In this document: piece by piece, positions 1 through 10,100 of the stretch
Numbering within the stretch: the first letter of the stretch is position 1
Layout: the number at the start of each line of letters is the position of its first letter
Source of the DNA: Priapulus caudatus
Taxonomy: Eukaryota > Priapulida > Priapulimorpha > Priapulimorphida > Priapulidae
Length of the DNA stretch: 27,173 bases
Direction of reading: 5' to 3'
Assembly: GCF_000485595.1 (NCBI RefSeq)
Contig: NW_014577543.1
Span: forward strand, 123,892 to 151,064
Program-made: the position numbers and the translations under genes
The notes under the pieces: model-generated
What the model was told of the DNA's origin: nothing
Seen by the model: the letters and a program-made list of their open reading frames with translations, nothing else
The model's database searches: none

Positions 1-101
1 TCAACAATTGTGAGTAACAACACTCACAGTAAGTAATAACGAGAAAGATAAGATAACGATAACATGTACAATTATATTGATAATAATGACAATGATAGTG
101 A

Positions 102-103
<2 letters not shown>

Positions 104-135
<32 letters not shown>

Positions 136-178
136 GTAATAATCATCATCATCATCCTCATCATCATCATCATCATCA
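104..178. repeat. (AAT)n then (ATC)n microsatellite
   Basis: About 13 AAT units with one interruption pass directly into about 12 ATC units with one CCT variant. It lies in the intron downstream (minus strand) of the WSC exon. Confidence 0.95.
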
Positions 179-306
179 AGAGAGAGCGATCTACATTAAG
201 CTAGGATGTAATGATTCCCATGTGTGGTTTAAACCCGCGCAATCGCTTGCGCCGTCCAACACGCCACTGAACACAGAAACTCACACATTTGCGCATTTCT
301 ACTTAC

Positions 307-612
307 ATTCGTCGATTCTGTAAACCGTGTTCGCTTGGGAAGATCCGCACATGACGCTGCCGTCACCCTCGCACGCATTTTTCTCACACGCGGTCTCTTG
401 TGCCTGTCCGTTCATTCCGTATGCCATGCCGCATTTACAATTCCTTCCGATTGCCAGACCCATGAATATATAGCCACGGTCGATGCAATAAGTGGCGCAG
501 ATGGTCGGGGTCAGGGTGCCGTGCATTTTATGGAATTTGTCAAAATCATTACCTCCTTTCCCGTTAGGGAGATCGATGTAGCATCCGATGTAACGAAGTC
601 TCACGGCCTCTC
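307..612 (-). CDS. WSC gene, coding exon 2 (WSC domain)
   Basis: 306 nt between acceptor AG (614-613) and donor GTAAGT (306-301). It contains a full WSC module of about 95 residues with all canonical cysteines. The upstream open extension beyond 612 is AT-rich intron sequence, not protein. The exon is phase 1 at both ends, the usual layout for a shuffled extracellular domain. Confidence 0.85.
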
Positions 613-992
613 CTAAAATGGAAGGAGAAGGGCGCGCCCATAAAAAAATAAATAAATAAATAATCAAATGTGTAAACGTAGGCCCCCCTATGAATGAAAA
701 GACGAATAATTCAGTGAGCGTATAACTGAGAAAAATAAATAAATGACAATATAACAAATGGACGTATTAATGTGACAAAAATACTGGCATTAACACTAGT
801 ATAGAGTGACTCACCGTTTACACACATAATTGCGTGTATCAATTCAGATTTCACCTGAAGGCGGAGCTTCTATACTCAATCTGCCTACACGCTGAAACAC
901 GCGACGTTACAAACGTACTCACCTAGATACATGTTCCATGCTATCGCTGCTAAAACAACAGCAAAGTAAATCACAACCGACTTTGTTCGCAT
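307..992 (-). CDS. Secreted WSC-domain protein, 5' part (partial)
   Basis: Two coding exons on the minus strand read toward the left edge; the rest of the gene lies outside the window. Exon 1 (992-923) starts at ATG and encodes a typical signal peptide: MRTKS, then a hydrophobic run VVIYFAVVLAAIAW. It ends in phase 1 at a GTGAGT donor. Exon 2 (612-307) follows a TTTTAG acceptor, continues the split Gly codon in frame, and ends in phase 1 at GTAAGT. It holds one complete WSC domain: GCY near the start, CATYC, a GYIFMGLAIGRNCKCG core, then paired cysteines, MCG and a closing VYRID, eight cysteines in all. WSC domains are cysteine-rich, putative carbohydrate-binding modules of extracellular and surface proteins. 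The product therefore probably enters the secretory pathway. Further WSC repeats, a membrane anchor or another domain may follow. The family call is firm; the specific function is unknown. Confidence 0.85.
923..992 (-). CDS. WSC gene, coding exon 1 (signal peptide)
   Basis: 70 nt coding. ATG at 992-990, donor GTGAGT at 922-917. The 23 complete codons form an n-region with Arg and Lys followed by a hydrophobic core and small residues. The left-over single base joins the two leading bases of the next exon to make a Gly codon, which confirms the junction. Confidence 0.8.
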
Positions 993-1070
993 TTTGCAGG
1001 TAGTTGTATATATAGAGCGTGTTTGCGTTATCCGTGCGCTTGTGATGCGAGTCTGTGCCGGAGTTATCTG

Positions 1071-1078
1071 TATATATG
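1071..1078 (-). promoter_or_regulatory. Possible TATA box of the WSC gene
   Basis: Read on the minus strand, CATATATA lies about 80 nt upstream of the ATG at 992. This allows a transcription start near 1045 and a short 5' UTR. A second TATATATA at 1014-1007 is too close to the ATG for a normal leader. Position-based inference only. Confidence 0.3.
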
Positions 1079-1124
1079 TGTAAGGGTTGTTTATACACAC
1101 GTGTCGTACCACGTGACATAACAC

Positions 1125-2739
1125 AGGGTGTTGCTAGGGTAGAAAGAGTTACTGGCTAACAAATTTTACATATGGCATCCGCTCTCATGAATTATTGGAA
1201 GCGACGCTGATGTTTGAATAGAGCCTAGCGCAAGCTAATTAACTTTAGGTGGCATACAACAGAACCCTTCCTCAAATTGCTCACCGTTTCAATATCTCGT
1301 CCCTATAATCTCGTACTAGGAAAGGGCCTTCTTTTAAATATGTTAGCAGTAAAATTCGGAACTAGCGGGCACTAATTTGCATTATGCCAGCAATGTAGCT
1401 GAGTCGTAGACGCCGAGAACGCAATATAGATGTGTGATTTGTTTTATCGTATCATTGTGCTATTGCGTCAAGTGGTGTAGCCATCCATGGTGACCGGTCG
1501 AACTCGACGTTTGCTTTCAACAGTCTTGTACGTCAATGGTGACCGGTCGGCCATTTCTGTGTTTGAAACGGGAGTCGACTACATATGATGTGAAACCTCG
1601 AAAACAATCTGGCAAAATGTTTCGAGGCAAGATCGGGTTTTTAATCTCTCGTAATTTAGCATGAATACAGTGCCTTTATGCGCCGAAACTCTCTAAGTGT
1701 GTATACCCCCTAAATCATTATTGTTCGATGTTTATTCAGGCCTGCTGCGTATAAGGACTCCCTCTACTATTCTACACCCGCTTGATTGGTCGTCCTCCTC
1801 ATGAGGGACTGCATAATATAATTTTGACCTGCTGTCCAACATTAATTTTCCGCGGCAACGCTGGTTGGTCAATGTGTATTACTATACGACTATCAACGAT
1901 ACGTAGCATAGCAATGGAGTGATAGTCGTAATACCGACAGAGGGCAAGGGTTAAGATTGATAGAGGATAGGTGTAACAAACAACGCTAGATGAGAACAAT
2001 CAATATTCATTAGTAACGATGGAATATGTATATACGAACCGTGGCAAATAGATCGGGCCAGAGCCAGATAGGTCAAACCAGACTACAAGGGATAGTCGGG
2101 TGAGGGGCCTGTGATTGGCTGAGAGCAGAACGCCCACACACACTTCAAAGAATGAAGCTTTCCCTATAAATGTAGGTATGATCCGAGGCCTCGGGAGATA
2201 ATACAAACGGAGGCAGGAGAGAGAAGAGACAGAAGGACAGGAAGAGAACGCTCACAGTGGCCACAGCCTGCGGGTTGCGTTTATATTTGTTGTAACATGT
2301 AGTAGAATGAACAATTAATCCATGTTTGTAGGCCTACTCTACGTCTTCGACCGTCGCTGACACCTTGCAAGGACAAATCAAACATTCGATGCAAACAACT
2401 CCTCCATACAAAGAAACATATGATTGCGAATTTAGTTCGCTGCTAGGTTCAAAAGAGTGTATAGTACAACTCATAATACAGACGTGCTGTTATGAAGCGG
2501 TTGCTTAGTGATGTCGCCGGTATGTAGTTTCCTATTATAGTGACGATCGACTTTGTTTTTGTTCGACTTTTAGTATCTGATTGTGTTCCAAAACTTAATT
2601 ATTGTGTCGCTAGACATTTTGGGACTGATAAATTATGCAAATGTTATGCGAAGTTGCATGCTCGTTAATTAGTAGGAAGCGGCAAATATAGCAAATGTGA
2701 ATAAATCGCATGGTCGGCGTACGCACGTGCGTGTGAGGC
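1125..2739. other. Intergenic, no gene recognised
   Basis: The longest open frames are under 70 codons, overlap on several frames and resemble no protein. A 14-nt direct repeat ATGGTGACCGGTCG occurs at about 1488 and 1535. An inverted CCAAT box (GATTGGCTG, near 2112) about 50 nt before CTATAAAT (near 2164) could be a plus-strand core promoter, but no coding exon follows it. Confidence 0.6.
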
Positions 2740-3001
<262 letters not shown>

Positions 3002-3159
3002 TCGATGGGACAACGTGAAAGAAATACTGGAGGTAGAAGATATGTGAGATCGATATCTAGGTAAATATATCGCTGAAGTAAAAGAAGGCGGGCGTAATTA
3101 TTAGAGACGGCGGGGAGCAGACTGATTACTTTACGTAAGACGCATAATATTATCATAAA

Positions 3160-3263
3160 GCATATAGAACTAGACAGAGGGCACTCACGGAGAGTGCATA
3201 CCTCCGCGAGCATGTAACATGTATGTGTTACGAGCTGGCTCGCCGCTCACTGCTGGCTGCTGC
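3160..3263 (-). repeat. Dispersed repeat, copy 1 (inverted relative to 14584-14741)
   Basis: Shares long near-identical blocks with the complement of 14584-14741: a TAGACAGAGGGCACTC block, GGAGAGTGCATACCTCC, CATGTAACATGTATGTG and GAGCTGGCTCG. The right-hand copy carries about 55 extra bases between two of the blocks. No coding capacity. Confidence 0.85.
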
Positions 3264-3405
3264 TGACTGACTCGCCTGCTGCTGACTCGCCGCTCGCTGG
3301 TGGCGGCTGCTGACTCACCGCTTGCTGGTGGTTGCTGCTGACTCACCGCTCGCTGACTCGCCGCTCGCTGACTCGCCGCTCGCTGACTCGCCGCTCGCTG
3401 ACTCA
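3254..3405. repeat. 15-bp minisatellite (CTGACTCGCCGCTCG)n
   Basis: About four perfect tandem units lie at 3337-3400, preceded by degenerate units with CTGCTGACTCACCG variants. 15 bp is a multiple of three, so open frames such as the minus-strand SQRAA repeat arise passively. It abuts dispersed repeat copy 1. Confidence 0.9.
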
Positions 3406-3435
3406 ACGCGCTATCGATCGCGCCGCGCGGGCTGG

Positions 3436-3463
3436 ACACACACACACACACACACACACACAC
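3436..3463. repeat. (CA)14 microsatellite
   Basis: Uninterrupted CA units after the CG-rich segment that ends the minisatellite. Confidence 0.95.
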
Positions 3464-3689
3464 GACCGATTACATTACCTCCCCAGGCTCCCCTGCAACT
3501 CCGTTGCGCGGAGGTAACAACACCATAATTATGGCATCAAATAAAACACAACTTTCAAGGCGCCAAATTCTTCGCGTTCAAATTGCGTCGATATATGATC
3601 AAATTCAGCCGTATGTTACTGAGATACTGTGTTACCGTTTGTTACTGTGATATAATTATATACTGTTACGTATTAAGATGAAGAACAGG

Positions 3690-3694
3690 AAAAA
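3690..3694 (-). terminator. Pol III terminator of tRNA-Lys
   Basis: Run of five T on the minus strand, 6 nt beyond the tRNA 3' end. Confidence 0.8.
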
Positions 3695-3700
3695 TATTGC

Positions 3701-3772
3701 GCCCAATAGGGGACTTGAACCCCTGACCCTCAGATTAAAAGTCTGATGCTCTACCGACTGAGCTAACCGGGC
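3701..3772 (-). tRNA. tRNA-Lys (anticodon UUU)
   Basis: 72-nt cloverleaf on the minus strand. The acceptor arm GCCCGGT pairs with ATTGGGC with two G-U pairs. The D-arm/A-box is TAGCTCAGTCGGTAGAGC. The anticodon stem-loop has loop CTTTTAA, with the anticodon at 3739-3737. The T-arm/B-box is GGGGTTCAAGTCCCC. There is no intron, and CCA is not encoded. A TTTTT pol III terminator follows at 3694-3690. It lies about 360 bp upstream of the GRASP ATG, divergently transcribed. All stems are intact, so it looks functional. Confidence 0.97.
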
Positions 3773-3828
3773 CCAATTACTATTCTGTAAATATATATAC
3801 AAACTGAGATTATTAAAAAGTATGTCCG

Positions 3829-3840
3829 TAAGATGGCGGT
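3829..3840 (+). promoter_or_regulatory. Possible YY1-type motif upstream of GRASP
   Basis: TAAGATGGCGGT resembles the AAGATGGCGGC motif found at start sites of many housekeeping genes. It sits about 300 nt before the GRASP start codon and between it and the tRNA gene. No TATA box is convincing here. Inference only. Confidence 0.3.
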
Positions 3841-4132
3841 AGTAACAATGAGAGAACTTTTCGTTTTATCGATTTTAGTACACTATAACCTAATATAATT
3901 TACTTATTTACAAGATAATTAATTTCTAAGTAAAATAATTGCAATATTTCTTCGGATTTTGCTATATGTTTATGAGACATTGTAACATTTACAAAAAATT
4001 AAATAACTTCTACATACGCGGCCCTCGCCACGTATTTTGCTCGCCATCTCCTAGGAGTTTTACTAACTTTGAGTGAGAACGATTGTATTTTTTTTACATT
4101 TGAGATAGATTAGACAGCTATATAGAACATCG

Positions 4133-4195
4133 ATGGGAGGCGCACAGAGCTCAAATGTGCCTGGCGGAGGTACAGAGGGATACCATGTCTTACGG
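4133..4195 (+). CDS. GORASP: GRASP exon 1 (N-myristoylation site, start of PDZ1)
   Basis: 63 nt, 21 codons, ATG to donor GTAAGT at 4196. Encodes MGGAQSS...[11 protein letters not shown]. Gly2 is the expected myristoylated residue and the GTEGYHVLR block is characteristic of the family. Phase 0 end. Confidence 0.93.
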
Positions 4196-7100
4196 GTAAG
4201 TTGGGTTCCTGCCACTGCCGAAATTCCTGCAAAGTCGGCAAGTGTTGTAATTCCGTAATCGCTAGACACCACGACTGAGACTGTATTTCGTTTTACTTCT
4301 TCGCCACTTATCTACGCGCGAGGTTTCGCGTACGCACATTTACGTATACACACAGTCACAACTGCCACTCGGACTGACCAAGCCGAAAATCTTGATGCTC
4401 CCTTGAACCTAGCTCTAGTACTATAGCCGCTTACATTAACTGCCGCTGGGCTATAGCATCAACCATTACGAATGCTCGGGACCACTTCTCTCGCGCCGCC
4501 GCTCAAGCGGGAACTCATCACTCTACTCATCTCAACACTCAACACGCATGTGGCCAGGGGTGGGCGGGTTGTGTTGGTTTGATGAGCACCAAAACATTTG
4601 AGCTTGTTTGTCAACAGCACTACAACCACCCACTTCACTACACATAGTATTTCGCTCTCACACACACATCCCTTTCATGGCACAACAACACAACTCAATA
4701 TTACAATCTCTTTTGATCAGACTCAATAATTTGTTACTTGCAACCAAACAATGCCTTTTTGTCCACAAACGCACGCCGCCACACCGGCCGCAGCCTCACA
4801 ACAACACACACGACGCACACACTTCAACACACTCACTCAACACACGCTGACACTAAGCCACAGGACGCACACTCGACGGCGCCGCCAGAAATGGCCGTTT
4901 AAGTCGCAATCGCATGTTTGTAACTACACACACGGATAGGAACGCAAGTATACCCCACACACCCATTGTGCAACAGCACTCATCATATCAACACAGCACG
5001 GTTACACACCACTCAATTTTAGTAAGCGGTGCTATAACTTGAGACATATTCAATTCGATAAGAGGCATTAATTGCCTACCACAGACGTTTTATGTCGGGT
5101 ATAATCGGGGGTAAAGTTGGTCACATCGCACAAAACACACCTGCCCCACATGGTCGGTCTATACCAGCGCAGTTAATGTACAGCGAGCTATAGTACTAGA
5201 GCTACCCCTTGAACCATGATAAGCGCACCACAGCCTTACAGGCACTGACGTCTGCAATAAAAAACAACAACTGCCAATGGAATGGTAAATAAGCACGAAA
5301 TGTAATTTACTACCAACAGTCTTACTTGTTTCTCTATCTATTTCGCCTATAATCCTGTAAATGTCGGTCAAATGCTCATCTTCAACACAAAGTACACCGG
5401 CCTGCTAGCTCTAGTACTATAGCCCGGATCGCTGGCGGCAGGGCTATAGCACATTCTGCCATAAGATGTAATCTATGCAAATGGTCCACCTGGATTGACC
5501 ACAAATTTATCCCCAAAAGCACAATGATCGGGCTTTTTAACACTTATCTATCAAACAATAGGCATCTCACCTATCTTTTGAAGCACTTTCCACAATGTTT
5601 ACACCATGTTATTTATCCATTTTTAATTTCCTAAAAGTGCGCAGCACTACTTCCAAAATTCGGTTTTTGAAATGCTGTGTGTGCATGCGTGACGTAACCC
5701 GAAATATAGCATCATAGGCCACAAAAACATTGGCAACTACACTGTGGCAGCTATGATGCAGCTACATTTCGTATGACGTCACGCCGTGACACACACCATT
5801 TCAAAAGCGGAATTTGGAAAGTAGTGGCTGGCCACTTTTTAAGGAATAAATGGATAAAATAGCGAATTGGGGTGGTAAACGTTGTGGAAAGTGTTCACAA
5901 AGAATAGGTGAGTGTCTACTGTTGGATAGATACAGTGTTAAAAGCCGGATCATTTTGCGTTTGTGGATAAATTTTTGGTTCAGCATCAGTTTGGACCATT
6001 TGCATAGATTACATCTAACGCAGGGGTCGAAATTATGATTTTTATTCATGGTATCCATTCCGGGATACCAGGTATTGAATCTGGTATCCCCCCCCAAAGA
6101 TCTGGTATCGCCAAGGATTTTTTTGGATAGTAATTCAACAATGTTGGTATCGCAAATCTTGGAAATATGCAATAATAGCAATTTTGAAATATTAATATGT
6201 AAATTAATTAATATATAAAAATCTCGACTCGACCGCGTCTATCATTGTGGGCTGAAGTGCATGTCGCCGGAGCATTTCATTTTACCAACTAGATATATAC
6301 AACACAGGTTGTTGTATATATATCAAGAAGTGGTCATAACAGAGATCTCTATTATGCACTCTTCGATACATATCTATGATTTTAACAGACGCCTCTACAG
6401 TACACGCAGACGTATTGTCTAGACCCGGCATTTTGTCTGGTTCACTTGATACAAATCATGATACAATGTATACACATTGTTCACCAATTATATCAAAACA
6501 TGCCGGCCACGCTTGCGCTGCAAATATGGTAATGCCTGCTGTATAAAAACGCTAGTGTGACATAGTAAATTATGTAACCTAAGGGCGCGCACTCGCGCTC
6601 CGTGTGCGCTCCTACGCCTGCTCAGATGCGCTGCCGTCTAAAGTGTTGATAACTCACACCATCTCTATCCGATTATGAAGATTTTTTTTTTACTATCCGC
6701 GGCGGATACCAAGTAAACATTGAAATCTGGTATCCGCCGGCACAAGAATCTGGTATCCCCGCGATATCGGATAAACCGCTAAATTTCGATCCCCTGATCC
6801 TTATGGCAGAATGTGCTTATAGCCTGCGGCAGGATTCCGCGGGCTCTAGTACTAGAGCTAACTGCCGTGCTAGCTGCTGCACACTGAAACGCTGAGTAGG
6901 GTCTTATGTCCCCCAGGGTACTATCGGAGGGTACCCTGGGTAGGTTCGATATATCGGAACGTACCCTGTATTTTTTTTTTTAATACTATCTAATCATGGC
7001 CGTACGTACTCGCCCTACTCCACTAACGAGATCTAGGGGAGTTGCCTACCCTACTCCCGCTAACCCTAACCCTAACCCTAAACCATATCAGATACCGTAG

Positions 7101-10100
7101 GTTTACCAGTGTAGTTCCGATATATCGAACCATACTCAGGTTACCTCGCGCATATAGACCGAATAATTCTGTCCATATACTTTTTTATATTTGTGGTGAG
7201 GGTTATTGGGACAGAACGGGATGCATTTGCCAATTTCAGTGAGATCGCATGCAATAAATGCATGCGCTGGTAATCCGGCCGCGTACGCCGCTATTGGCGC
7301 GAGAAAAACCCCTACCGTTCCCTTCTACATGGCTTACCTTGCTATGATATGGCCGTACATACATTCACTCAATCTATTATCATTCTTAAACAGATTGTTT
7401 TTCAAACGCCGCTTATAATTTCACTTAGAAATTGACATTTTGCCATTTACAAACAATCAGACCAATCAGAGGCGAGTCTATCAGCCCTCCTGCAGCTGCC
7501 ACAGAGATACAAGTGAGAACCTGGGCTATTGTTAAAGACTCGCTCTGATTGTTTGTAAAATGGCGAATGTAATTTTAAAGTGAAATGAAGCGGGCGTTTC
7601 TGAAAACAATCTTTTAAAAAGTGAATAACGATTGGAAGTGAATGTATACACATAATGCAGTAGCAAGGTAAAGCCATGTTAGAAGGGAACGATAGGTTTT
7701 TTTTCGCGCGCATTAGCGGCCGTACGGGCCGCATGTAGCAGCACATGCCATTTTGCATGGCGATCTCACAATTGCAATGCACCCCGTTCTGTCCAATAAC
7801 CCTCACCAAATATAAAAACAGTTATAGGTTGCTTAAAAACTAGTAAGAGGGCCTCCATAGGCTGCAGGCCGAATAAGCACGAACAGAATTTATTTAAAAT
7901 ACTGCACACTGTTACTACACTTACAAAATCAAACTTTATTCATGGTTAAATAACTACAGATTCAATGCTCTATGCTCCCGCCTCAAAACTTTTGCCAGCT
8001 GCTATATGATGCGAATTTCTGCCAAAGTTGTCTGAACACATTTCATACACACAAAAACACCAACGCGGTGACTGTGGCCTACGCACCTGAACGGAAATGT
8101 CACAGGAATACAAACAAAGAATAATTTTACTTCTAATGCTTTCTCGACATCCACGACGCATTCCACCACTGCGTCGCATAATTGCTAATTATTGCACTCG
8201 TACGTGCCGAATTTCGCGCGAAAAAAAATGCAAAAAAGGCCTTTTCTAAGAGACGAAGTAGTGCGCAACGGTTGAACAATCTCGGAGGCTTACTGTTATA
8301 GACGCCACCTTAAAGGAGCAGAGCGAGAGACGTATCGATTGAAATTTTAGATGAAGCGATTTCGACCCTTTTCCTTATACGGGTAGCCGAATTCAAAAGG
8401 TGGGCATGACACCACGAGCTGAGATATCAGCTCTCTGAAAAGAGCCCCCAAAAACACAGAATCAATGAAAATTAATGCGCCTTATGCGTGAGTGTATAGA
8501 ACGAGGGTTAGGGTAAATTGCAGCATTAAGTCTAAAGAATTTTGACACTGTAGGGTTCACGTAGTGCCACAATAGAGTAAAACGAAGATAATTAATCTAT
8601 TTTTTGGCACGCAAAATGGTGTGTAAATTTATTAGTGTATTTTATGTAAATACATGTAAATAGTACACGGATATGTATCATGTTTTACATAAAAAAACAT
8701 GGTATAAATGTTATTTGAAGCATGCATGTGACTAAAAATCATGCTAGAGCACTGCATAACAGATTTTCATTAACATAAAACTCAATTAATCGACTTCTTG
8801 GCAGAATCGCCGACTCCTTACCATGCTGGGTAAGGTGGTTAAACAACAGTAGAGGGCCTCCATAGGCTGCAGGCCTCGAATAAGCATCGAACAGAAATTT
8901 ATTTTTAAAATACTCACATGTTAGGCCTACACTTACAAAACATAACACTTATCATGTTTAAATACTACAGATTCATGCTCTGATGCTACCGCTGTCAAAC
9001 TTTTGCAGCTCTATGATGCGAATTTCTGCATAAGTTGTCTGAACACATGTACATTACCAAAAAACAACCCAACCCGGTGACTGTGGCTTTAACGGTTGAG
9101 CCAAGAAGGCTCACCACAAATACAAATCCCACCAACACAACTGGCAAAATCACGCACCAACGACAACAATCCCACAACACAACTGCAAATCCCACAACAA
9201 CACTGCAAATCCCAACACAAGCACCCAAACATGCAAATCCACAACACAAAATGACAAATCGCCACAAACGCAAATCAAACGCCACAAGCCAAATGCAATC
9301 GCCACAACGCAAAATGCAAATGCCACAACCAACAACGCTCAAAACCGCACGCACACACGCAAATGCAAACGCCACAACACAAAGCAAACGCCACACGCAA
9401 ATGCAAAGCGACAACACAAAATGCGAAAATGCCCCTGCCCGCGCCCAGCCTGTACTCGTTTGTACTGGGCATTGTATCATGCAGGAGTCAAGATAATCAG
9501 GATATCTTACTCATTCAGATCTACTCCTGATTGTTATACCAGCCTGTTAATCAACCCTCCCCGGCTCCGCGCACACGCTATCCACGCTAATATGGCGGGT
9601 AGAGAAGCTGCGATAGAGAAGCGAGGGGGGAAGAAGCTGTGAGAAAGAGGAGGGGGAGAAGCGGGTGGAGCAGAGGGGGAGAAGGGAGGAGGGGGAGAAG
9701 CTGGCTGGAGAAGCGAGGAGGGAGAAGCGGACGAAGCTGGTGGAGAAGAGGAGGGAGAAGCTGGTGGAGGAGGGAGGGAGGAGGAGGGGAGAAGGAGAAG
9801 CTGTGGAGGAGGCAGGAGGCGGAGAGGGATTAGGCTGGTAGAGACAGTAGGGAGAGGAGGCGGAGACGCTGGTGGAGGAGCGATCGAGGGGGAGAGGCTG
9901 GTGGAGAAGGAGGAAGCGGAGAGCCTGGTGAAGAGGGGAAGAAGCTGGCTAGAGAAAGAGGAGGGAGAAGGCGGAAGCTGGTAGAGAAGGAGGAGGGGAG
10001 AAGCTGGTGGACGAAGGAGAAGGGGAAGCTGTGGAGAAAGAAGGGGGAGAAAGGGAGAAGGCTGGAGAGGAGAAGAGCGGGGAGAGAGGCTGGGGAATGG

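Noticed and set aside
3185-3528. Open frames with SQRAA or ADSPL repeats
   Set aside because: Passive translation of the 15-bp minisatellite in both strands; no conserved domain.
4063-4272. Minus-strand 69-codon open frame
   Set aside because: It is the shadow of GRASP exon 1 on the opposite strand.
5801-6181. 126-codon minus-strand open frame as a transposase fragment
   Set aside because: It crosses from a palindrome arm into the hAT-like element and shows no transposase motif.
7059-7083. Chromosome end, because of CCCTAA repeats here and at 18601
   Set aside because: The runs are four to five units, degenerate and inside mobile elements, with genes on both sides.
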